Program-made: the position numbers and the translations under genes
Assembly: GCA_030837305.1 (NCBI GenBank)
Contig: JAUPKT010000469.1
Location: 1 to 5,117, forward strand
Direction of reading: 5' to 3'
From: Thermodesulfobacteriota bacterium
Lineage (GTDB): Bacteria; Desulfobacterota; Desulfomonilia; Desulfomonilales; Desulfomonilaceae
DNA: 5,117 nucleotides
The notes under the pieces: generated by a model
What the model saw: only the letters and a program-made list of their open reading frames with translations
Databases searched by the model: none
What the model was told of the DNA's origin: nothing
Part shown: piece by piece, positions 1 to 5,117 of the stretch
Position numbering within the stretch: position 1 is the first letter of the stretch
Layout: each line of letters starts with the position of its first letter

Positions 1-1172
1 GTCAAGGCCCTCCCGAGGGCACGGAATGGAAAGACCCCGACCTTGACGGACATCCCCTGGGCTTGAGCCTCTTCTTCGGTGAGTCCAACCACCGCTATTT
101 CCGGATCGCTGAAGATGACGGACGGTACCTCCACTCCTTCATAGGCTGACGGCAGGCCTGCAATGACCTCAGCGGCCACCTTGCCCTGGAAGGAGGCTCT
201 GTGGGCAAGCATGTGACCTTCAACAATGTCGCCGATTGCGTATATTCCTTTCACTGCGGTCTCCATGCGCTCATTGACGCTGACAAAGCCCCTGGGATTC
301 GGGTTCAGACCTATCTTTTCCAACCCAAGGCCGACAGTATTAGGCCTCCTACCAATGGCCACCAAAACAGTGTTCGCAATGAAACTCTGTTCTTTCCCTT
401 CCACGGCAGAATCAACATGAACCAGACTACCTCGGGGCTCTATGCCCAAAACCCTTGAACCCAGCAGGAGATCAATACCAAGAGTCCGGACGCTTTCTTC
501 CATGGTTTTTCCGATTTGAGGATCCAGCGAGGGCAACAGCACGTCCGACGCATCCAAAATGCTCACTTTTGTCCCAAACTTGGCAAAATATGTCCCGATC
601 TCCAGCCCGACCGCGCCCGCTCCCACGATCACCATGCGCTCGGGGATTGACCTGAGTCCCAGGGCGGTTGAAGAGTCAATGATGAAGCGGCCGTCGAAGG
701 GCATACCCGGTAACTGGATGGGGGATGAGCCCGTGGCTAATACCGCATGTTCAAATTCAAAACGCTTCCAGCCTTCCCCACCTTCCACCACCAAAGATTT
801 GGTCCCTGTGAAACGGGCGTTCCCCTTTACAACTCTCACTCGGTTCTTTTCCAGCAGGACAGAGACCCCATTACGGAGTTTGTCAACGATCCCGTCTTTC
901 CAAGAGATAACGCGACTCATGTCCACACGAACATCACTGACGGAAATACCCAGCGATTCGGCACGCTCGATCTTTCTCTTCAGATCCGACACATGGGCCA
1001 ATGCCTTTGAGGGTATGCACCCCCAGTTGAGACACACTCCTCCGATGAGGTCTCTTTCCACCAGGGTTACATCCATCCCAAGCTGGGCTGCCCTTATCGC
1101 ACAGACGTATCCTCCGGGTCCGCCTCCTATGACTACGACCTGGGCACCCTCTGGAAAATCACCCACTACCAT
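1..1172 (-). CDS. lpdA: Dihydrolipoamide dehydrogenase (E3), 3'-truncated by the window edge
   Basis: FAD-dependent disulfide oxidoreductase that reoxidises the dihydrolipoyl arm of E2 and reduces NAD+. The first 390 codons are present with no stop; the family is usually 460-475 aa, so about 75-85 C-terminal residues are beyond position 1, including the dimer-interface His-Glu of the active site. Visible motifs: FAD-binding VVVIGGGPGGY (12-22); redox disulfide GGVCLNWGCIPSK (44-56, Cys47 and Cys52); ATGSSP (146-151); NAD-binding Rossmann VIVGAGAVGLEIG (181-193), with the following strand ending in the acidic Asp207, consistent with NAD rather than NADP; AIGRRPN (272-278); FAD-contacting YAIGD (311-315); and the start of the dimerisation domain, VPSVIFSDPE (349-358). 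The start ATG 1172 has GAGGAG 8 bases upstream. It lies 18 bases after the E2 stop, so it is the dedicated E3 of this complex, though it could also serve other lipoyl systems. Confidence 0.96.
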   Translation of the reverse strand, partial: MVVGDFPEGAQVVVIGGGPGGYVCAIRAAQLGMDVTLVERDLIGGVCLNWGCIPSKALAHVSDLKRKIERAESLGISVSDVRVDMSRVISWKDGIVDKLRNGVSVLLEKNRVRVVKGNARFTGTKSLVVEGGEGWKRFEFEHAVLATGSSPIQLPGMPFDGRFIIDSSTALGLRSIPERMVIVGAGAVGLEIGTYFAKFGTKVSILDASDVLLPSLDPQIGKTMEESVRTLGIDLLLGSRVLGIEPRGSLVHVDSAVEGKEQSFIANTVLVAIGRRPNTVGLGLEKIGLNPNPRGFVSVNERMETAVKGIYAIGDIVEGHMLAHRASFQGKVAAEVIAGLPSAYEGVEVPSVIFSDPEIAVVGLTEEEAQAQGMSVKVGVFPFRALGRAL

Positions 1173-1180
1173 GAATCAAA

Positions 1181-1186
1181 CTCCTC
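1181..1186 (-). promoter_or_regulatory. Ribosome binding site of E3
   Basis: GAGGAG on the minus strand, 8 bases before ATG 1172 in the 18-base gap after E2. It overlaps an out-of-frame ATG at 1188 whose reading frame stops after nine codons and is not a gene. Confidence 0.75.
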
Positions 1187-1190
1187 ATGG

Positions 1191-2471
1191 TTACACAGTC
1201 TCCACAAGCATGCGGAAAGGATCTTCAAGCAGTTCAACGATGTGGTTCATGAAACGTGCCCCTTCAGCTCCGTCAAGGACTCGGTGATCAAAAGACAGTG
1301 TCAGGGGCATGATCGTGCGGATAACTATCTGTTCGTTTCTCACGATGGGTTTCCGGAAAGCCCTCAGTGAGCAGAGGATGGCAACCTGGGGGTGCAGGAT
1401 GATCGGCGTAGCATATTTACCACCAACGGATCCGACATTGCTGATGGAAAATGTACCGCCCCGGATGTCCTCCAGGTCTATGCTTCTATCCCTGGCCTTG
1501 CGACTGAGTTCCTCCAATTCCGAGGCAATCTGAAGTATCGTCTTCTTATCGACATCCTTTACAACCGGCACCATGAGGCCTGCTTCAGTGTCTGCGGCTA
1601 TACCGATGTTGTAGTACTCTTTGAAGACAAGCTCACCGGTTTCTTCATCCAGAGAGGAATTGACTATGGGAAAGGCCTGGAGGGCTGCCACAGATGCCTT
1701 CACCAGAAAGGACAAGACGGTGACTTTGACATTCCGGCTTTCCGCAAGGGCCTTTTGTTTCTCGATGACATGGAACAGATCTGTTACGTCAGCTTCGTCG
1801 AAGTGGGTAACGTGGGGTATCGTGGACACCGACCGTGCCATCACTTCGGCAATCCGCTTCCTGACCCCTTTGAGGGGAACTCTTCTGGTAGGTCCATATT
1901 TCTCAAAGTCGAATCCCGCGGTTGCCGGGGCCTGTATTGCCGCTGCCGAGGGAGCTTTGGGGGCCGGCACGGGTGGAGCCGCCGCCGCGTTCTTTACATC
2001 GTCATCAGTTATTCTTGCGTGAGGACCTGTTCCCGTAACTTTCGTGATATCGACGCCGAGTTCCCTGGCCAGTTTTCGGGTATGGGGAGTAGCAAGAAGC
2101 CGTGAAGCGGCGTGTGGAGAGGAAACTGGAGTCTGCTCTTTATCTGGGCCTGCTGCCGGTGAGGCTTCGGACAAGGGTGGCCGGAAACGCTCCGTGCTGG
2201 GCTCTTCACGAGGCCGTTCCACGGACGGCACAGATTCCGTCTCGATGATCAACAAGGCATCGCCGACTCTTGCCGTACCGCCGACCTCCAAGGGGATTTC
2301 TAACACTCTTCCCGTGACCGGAGAAGGGAGTTCAACAACTGCCTTGTCGGTCTCGACCCGGACTACTGGTTGATCCTCTCGGACCGTGTCACCAACTTTG
2401 ACGAGGTATTCAATGATTTCGGCCTGGACGATACCCTCTCCGACATCCGGTAATCTAAAAACAAACCTCAT
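1191..2471 (-). CDS. pdhC: Dihydrolipoamide acyltransferase (E2) with one lipoyl domain
   Basis: E2 core of the complex: its swinging lipoyl arm takes the acyl group from E1 and transfers it to CoA. It has 426 aa, usual for a single-lipoyl-domain E2. Domains in order: lipoyl domain 1-78 with the lipoylation site VETDKAV (Lys43, codon at 2345-2343); a Pro/Ser/Glu linker to about 120; a peripheral-subunit-binding domain at about 126-163 (LATPHTRKLARELGV, then TGPHARITDDDV), which would hold E1 and/or E3; an Ala/Pro linker 163-187; and the acyltransferase domain from about 193. The catalytic motif DHRVLDG is at 395-401 (His396, Asp400), and Ser344 in SISNVG is the likely transition-state-stabilising Ser. 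Lys43 is the presumed target of LipB encoded upstream. Oddity: after QVAIL (362-366) the usual Gly-rich GVG reads CSL. Substrate (acetyl or branched acyl) cannot be fixed from sequence alone. The neighbours are spaced 24 and 18 bases. Confidence 0.95.
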   Translation of the reverse strand: MRFVFRLPDVGEGIVQAEIIEYLVKVGDTVREDQPVVRVETDKAVVELPSPVTGRVLEIPLEVGGTARVGDALLIIETESVPSVERPREEPSTERFRPPLSEASPAAGPDKEQTPVSSPHAASRLLATPHTRKLARELGVDITKVTGTGPHARITDDDVKNAAAAPPVPAPKAPSAAAIQAPATAGFDFEKYGPTRRVPLKGVRKRIAEVMARSVSTIPHVTHFDEADVTDLFHVIEKQKALAESRNVKVTVLSFLVKASVAALQAFPIVNSSLDEETGELVFKEYYNIGIAADTEAGLMVPVVKDVDKKTILQIASELEELSRKARDRSIDLEDIRGGTFSISNVGSVGGKYATPIILHPQVAILCSLRAFRKPIVRNEQIVIRTIMPLTLSFDHRVLDGAEGARFMNHIVELLEDPFRMLVETV

Positions 2472-2478
2472 GAAACCG

Positions 2479-2484
2479 CCTCCC
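2479..2484 (-). promoter_or_regulatory. Ribosome binding site of E2
   Basis: GGGAGG on the minus strand, 7 bases before ATG 2471, in the 24-base gap after the E1 beta TAA. The ATG opens directly into the lipoyl domain (MRFVFRLPDVGEG), which supports this start. Confidence 0.8.
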
Positions 2485-2495
2485 TCTACGGCGTG

Positions 2496-3473
2496 TTAGA
2501 ATTGCATGGTTTCGTGAATAGCCCGCACCACTTTCTCGATGTTGGGGTAGTTGTAATCTTCCAGTTTCGAGAGAGGAGGAATGACGTCGTATCCGGTCAC
2601 TCTTCGAATAGGAGACTGCAGGGACAGAAGACACTTTTCTCCCGCTATCGCTGCGATCTCGGCCCCGACACCGAATGACCTCGGGGCTTCATGAACGATG
2701 ACCAGGCGGCCGGTCTTTTCCACGGACGAAACAATGGCATTCGCGTCAAAGGGCCAAACAGTTCGTAAATCTATAAGTTCGACTGAAACGCCTTCGGCTG
2801 CCACATGGTTGACTGCGTTTTCACATACGGAAACCATGCCGCCGAACGTTACGACGGTGACATCGTGACCCTCGGCAACAACTCGTGACTGTCCGAGGGG
2901 AATTGCGTACCGTCCTTCAGGGACCTCTTCCTTGGAGAGACGATAGAGCCGTTTGGGTTCGAGAAAGATTACCGTGTCAGGATCTTCCACCGAAGATGTC
3001 AGAAGGCCCTTGGCTTCCAAGGGGCTGGACGGGATGACGACTTTCAGGCCGGGGATATGGGTAAATAGTGCCTCGGGAGCATCCGAGTGGTGTTCAAGGG
3101 CCCTTACACCGGCTCCGTACGGGGCTCTGATCACCAGGGGTACGGTGAAACGGCCACGTGAACGATGTCTCATGCGGGACGCATGACTGTAGATCTGATC
3201 ATAGGCCTTAAACATGAATCCTTCAAACTGGATCTCGGCAATTGGTCTCATGCCATATATGGCCATCCCGATGGCCGCGCCCACAATGCAACTCTCGGCT
3301 AGGGGCGTGTCGATGACTCTGGACTCTCCGAATTTATCTATCAAGCCCACAGTAGCCCGGAAAACACCGCCGTCTATTCCCACATCTTCACCCAGAACAA
3401 CAACGCGGTCATCCTGTGCCATAAGTTCATGAAGCGTGAGATTGATTGCTTCGATCATTGACAGGCGTGCCAT
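2496..3473 (-). CDS. pdhB: 2-oxoacid (probably pyruvate) dehydrogenase E1 component, beta subunit
   Basis: Beta subunit of the E1 heterotetramer; with E1 alpha it forms the ThDP active site, and it carries the transketolase-like pyrimidine-binding and C-terminal domains. It has 325 aa, exactly the usual family length. Visible motifs: VVVLGEDVGIDGGVFRAT (25-41), DTPLAES (55-61, with Glu60 in the position of the ThDP-activating Glu), IQFEGF (81-86), ALEHHSDAPEALF (125-137, with His129 as the likely active-site His), PGLKVVIPSSP (141-151), IDLRTVWPFD (234-243), KTGRLVIVHEAP (253-264) and RVTGYD (291-296). The start ATG 3473 is chosen because a strong GGAGGGG lies 5 bases upstream and it follows the E1 alpha stop by 2 bases. 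A longer frame from GTG 3536 would overlap E1 alpha by 61 bases and adds non-family sequence. The HEAP and GYD segments resemble branched-chain E1 beta more than Bacillus PdhB, so the substrate is uncertain. Confidence 0.94.
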   Translation of the reverse strand: MARLSMIEAINLTLHELMAQDDRVVVLGEDVGIDGGVFRATVGLIDKFGESRVIDTPLAESCIVGAAIGMAIYGMRPIAEIQFEGFMFKAYDQIYSHASRMRHRSRGRFTVPLVIRAPYGAGVRALEHHSDAPEALFTHIPGLKVVIPSSPLEAKGLLTSSVEDPDTVIFLEPKRLYRLSKEEVPEGRYAIPLGQSRVVAEGHDVTVVTFGGMVSVCENAVNHVAAEGVSVELIDLRTVWPFDANAIVSSVEKTGRLVIVHEAPRSFGVGAEIAAIAGEKCLLSLQSPIRRVTGYDVIPPLSKLEDYNYPNIEKVVRAIHETMQF

Positions 3474-3475
3474 TT

Positions 3476-4546
3476 TCACCCCTCCAATCTGCCGATGGTG
3501 CGCAAGAGTTCTGATTTCTGCTCGAGAAGGTTCCACGGGGGGTCTGCATACATGTGATCAAAGATTTCTTCGGGCGACGGGGTTGAAACCGCTTCGTAGT
3601 CTCTTACCGCTTGCTCCACCTCCGCATTCAATTCAGCCAACACTGCGGCGTCCTTCTCGTCGTTCCAGCCACAGCTCTCGTTCATGTATCGTCGAACACG
3701 ATCTATGGGGTCTTTGTCCCGCCATGGGGCGACCATTTCCTCGGTGCGGTAACGACTTGCATCATCCGCGGTGGTATGGTCGTCCATGCGGTAGGTAACC
3801 AGCTCTATGAGCGCCGGCTCATGCTCTTCGCGGGCCTTGTTCAGGCATTTTTTCACGGCATGATAGACGGCCACGACATCATTGCCGTCTACCCGAACCC
3901 CCTCCATGTCGTATGCCACGGCTTTTTGGGCGATTGTTCTCGAGGCTGTCTGTCGCTCTACGGGGACCGAGATGGCCCATTGGTTATTCTGTATGACAAA
4001 CACCACAGGGAGCTTGAAAACACCTGCAAAATTGAGGCTCTCGTGAAAATCCCCCTGTGACGTCGAGCCGTCTCCGGAGCTTGAGAGGACTGCAATTTTG
4101 TCGCCTTTGATTTTTGCCGCCCAGGCAATACCTACTGCATGGCATAAATGGGAGCCCACGGTGATGCACACCGGCAGGACATGGTTTGCCTGGGGTGACA
4201 TACCTCCCCTTTCGTCTCCGCCCCAGTACGAATAAAGGTCTTTCGGCGTAATACCCCGTGTGAACATGGCGCCGAATTCACGGAACGACGGGCAGAACCA
4301 ATCGTTTGGCCCCAAAGCAAGTCCCATGCCCACGTTGGAGGCCTCTTGCCCGCGCACCGACGCCAGTGTCCCCATGCGGCCCTGCCTCTGCAGGCTCAAG
4401 GCCTTGGTATTCCAGAGCCTGGTGAACACCATGAGTCTGTACATCTTCCCGATCTCTTCCGGAGATACGGAGATACCCTTTGATTCATCGAGTTTTCCCG
4501 ATGGATCCATCACCTGATAAAGTGTTTGGAAATGTTCAAGATTCAT
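3476..4546 (-). CDS. pdhA: 2-oxoacid (probably pyruvate) dehydrogenase E1 component, alpha subunit
   Basis: Thiamine-diphosphate-dependent alpha subunit of the heterotetrameric E1, which decarboxylates a 2-oxoacid and reductively acylates E2. It has 356 aa, near the usual 350-370. After a short N-terminal region come MVFTRLWNTKALSLQRQGRMG (39-59, given here as its ends MVFTR and RQGRMG), GQEAS (66-70), the ThDP/Mg motif starting GDG (158-160) and closing with QNN (186-188), then AISVPVE (191-197), VRVDGND (217-223) and the loop HTTADDASRYR (257-267), equivalent to the phosphorylation loop of mitochondrial enzymes. The start is taken as ATG 4546, which overlaps the lipB stop as ATGA. A GTG at 4579 would add 11 residues that do not look like family sequence. 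The E1 beta gene starts 2 bases after the stop. The loop lacks the extra residue of Bacillus PdhA (HTMAGDD) and resembles branched-chain enzymes (HSTSDD), so a bkd-type role is a real alternative. Confidence 0.93.
   Translation of the reverse strand: MNLEHFQTLYQVMDPSGKLDESKGISVSPEEIGKMYRLMVFTRLWNTKALSLQRQGRMGTLASVRGQEASNVGMGLALGPNDWFCPSFREFGAMFTRGITPKDLYSYWGGDERGGMSPQANHVLPVCITVGSHLCHAVGIAWAAKIKGDKIAVLSSSGDGSTSQGDFHESLNFAGVFKLPVVFVIQNNQWAISVPVERQTASRTIAQKAVAYDMEGVRVDGNDVVAVYHAVKKCLNKAREEHEPALIELVTYRMDDHTTADDASRYRTEEMVAPWRDKDPIDRVRRYMNESCGWNDEKDAAVLAELNAEVEQAVRDYEAVSTPSPEEIFDHMYADPPWNLLEQKSELLRTIGRLEG
3479..3485 (-). promoter_or_regulatory. Ribosome binding site of E1 beta
   Basis: GGAGGGG on the minus strand, 5 bases before ATG 3473. 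It lies within the last codons of E1 alpha and decides the start of E1 beta against an upstream in-frame GTG at 3536. Confidence 0.8.
4543..4546 (-). promoter_or_regulatory. ATGA stop/start overlap joining lipB and E1 alpha
   Basis: The lipB stop TGA (4545-4543) shares its bases with the E1 alpha start ATG (4546-4544). Upstream of this ATG there is only a weak purine run (GGAAAA, starting about 12 bases before it) and no strong Shine-Dalgarno sequence, unlike the three downstream genes. This arrangement is typical of translational coupling by ribosome re-initiation. Coupling itself is inferred. Confidence 0.7.
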
Positions 4547-5117
4547 TGAGCGTTTTCCATTCTTTGGTGCTGTCGGCACGCATGCCGTTGTGGGCTCAGC
4601 ATTTCATTTGTCCTGGTTTGTGACAAGTCTACACTACGGACTTCGCGTTGCAAATGCGATTTTACCGCCCTCTTTAGTGATTGAATGACTTCGTGTCTCG
4701 ATGGGGCATAACCGAGAATCTCCTGGAGAGTGACAAGTTGGACGCCTTCCAGTCCGCATGGCCTTACATAGGCCGCTTGATGATAGTCTCCCTGCAGGTT
4801 GATGGCGAAGCCGAAGCTGGTGATCCATTGGGATATTCTGACGCCCATGGACACTATCTTTCGTTCACCCACCCAGACCCCGATGTGTTGGCCGGTGAAT
4901 TTCTTGAGTTCCCCACGGACGCCGAACGACTCGAGGCTCTCCAGGCAAATTTGTTCAAGTTTTGACATGTACGATCGCACGTCGCGCTCATGAGGTCTCA
5001 GGGCAAGGATGGGATAGCACACCAACTGACCCGGCCAGTGAAACGTTACCCCTCCTCCTCGGACGGACCTCACCAGGGCGATACCTTCACGGGCCAGCCG
5101 ACCGGGGCTTACCAGCA
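4543..5117 (-). CDS. lipB: LipB, lipoyl(octanoyl) transferase, 5'-truncated by the window edge
   Basis: Cytosolic enzyme that transfers octanoate from octanoyl-ACP to the lipoyl-domain lysine of 2-oxoacid dehydrogenases and glycine cleavage H protein, the first step of lipoate synthesis. The visible part is 190 residues ending in TGA. About 50-60 N-terminal residues lie beyond the right edge: the reading frame is open to 5117 and the family is usually 210-240 aa. The family signature RGGGVTFHWPGQLVCY is at visible residues 19-34. The likely catalytic pair is Lys86 in GERKIVSMGVR and Cys120 in RPCG. Oddities: the HG normally seen in the xxHGxALN motif reads FG here (Phe101), and the HGPGQ motif reads HWPGQ. 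After the family core a polar tail of about 25-30 residues, rich in Gln, Arg and His, runs into the next gene. A GTG at 5073 lies inside the conserved domain and is not the true start. The family call is firm; full activity is inferred. Confidence 0.93.
   Translation of the reverse strand, partial: LVSPGRLAREGIALVRSVRGGGVTFHWPGQLVCYPILALRPHERDVRSYMSKLEQICLESLESFGVRGELKKFTGQHIGVWVGERKIVSMGVRISQWITSFGFAINLQGDYHQAAYVRPCGLEGVQLVTLQEILGYAPSRHEVIQSLKRAVKSHLQREVRSVDLSQTRTNEMLSPQRHACRQHQRMENAQ

Larger units (their letters stand above)
1..5117 (-). other. Operon lipB-E1alpha-E1beta-E2-E3 (both ends open)
   Basis: Five co-directional genes with junctions of -4, +2, +24 and +18 bases leave no room for an internal promoter outside coding sequence, and I see no hairpin-plus-T-run terminator between them. 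They are therefore probably one transcript. The promoter lies upstream of lipB beyond 5117, and the terminator lies beyond position 1. Co-transcription is inferred from spacing and pathway logic. Confidence 0.85.

Noticed and set aside
559..1287. Plus-strand open frame of 242 codons opposite E3 and the end of E2
   Set aside because: It is antisense to strongly recognisable lpdA sequence, has a low-complexity Ser/Thr/Pro/Arg composition, matches no known family, and looks like a codon-bias shadow.
1392..2105. Plus-strand open frame of 237 codons opposite E2
   Set aside because: It lies entirely antisense to the conserved catalytic and linker regions of E2, with Gly/Arg/Cys-rich translation and no domain. 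A second overlapping plus frame (1621-2022) shows that the region is simply stop-poor.
3476..3536. Longer E1 beta starting at GTG 3536
   Set aside because: The extra 21 residues overlap E1 alpha coding sequence and are not family-like. ATG 3473 has a strong ribosome binding site and gives the standard 325 aa.
3611..4060. Plus-strand open frame of 149 codons opposite E1 alpha
   Set aside because: It is antisense to the ThDP-binding and loop regions of E1 alpha. Nothing in its translation suggests a real protein.
4547..4579. Longer E1 alpha starting at GTG 4579
   Set aside because: It adds 11 residues within the lipB tail. ATG 4546 with the ATGA overlap is the more natural start, though the GTG cannot be fully excluded.
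4681..4965. Plus-strand open frame of 94 codons opposite lipB
   Set aside because: It is antisense to the LipB catalytic core (Lys86 and Cys120 region), has no ribosome binding site of note and no recognisable domain.

Overview
The window holds five adjacent genes, all on the minus strand and all running right to left. They form a lipoate/2-oxoacid dehydrogenase operon. In transcription order they are: lipB (octanoyltransferase, 5' end beyond the right edge), E1 alpha, E1 beta, E2 (lipoyl acyltransferase) and E3 (dihydrolipoamide dehydrogenase, 3' end beyond the left edge). There is no RNA gene, mobile element, CRISPR array or large intergenic gap. The longest non-coding stretch is 24 bases.

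Layout: lipB covers 5117-4543 and shares an ATGA with the E1 alpha start at 4546. E1 alpha (4546-3476) is followed after 2 bases by E1 beta (3473-2496). E2 (2471-1191) follows after 24 bases, and E3 (1172 to beyond 1) after a further 18. E1 beta, E2 and E3 each have a good Shine-Dalgarno sequence. E1 alpha has only a weak one and is probably translationally coupled to lipB. No promoter or terminator is visible, so both lie outside the window.

How the genes work together: LipB moves an octanoyl group from acyl carrier protein to the lipoyl-domain lysine (Lys43) of E2, and LipA (not seen here) would add the two sulfurs. E1 (alpha2beta2, thiamine diphosphate) decarboxylates the 2-oxoacid and acylates the lipoyl arm. 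E2 passes the acyl group to CoA, and E3 reoxidises the dihydrolipoyl arm with FAD and NAD+. The heterodimeric E1 is of the Gram-positive/mitochondrial type, not the single-chain AceE type. The substrate is most simply pyruvate, but several E1 motifs look like branched-chain 2-oxoacid dehydrogenase, so it is left open.

Organism: a bacterium of moderate GC content (mid-50s percent by eye). The compact operon and protein style would fit Desulfobacterota or a related phylum, but this is a low-confidence impression. This is an ordinary metabolic region. The points worth a second look are the lipB-E1 coupling, an unusual residue in LipB, and the mixed substrate signature of E1.
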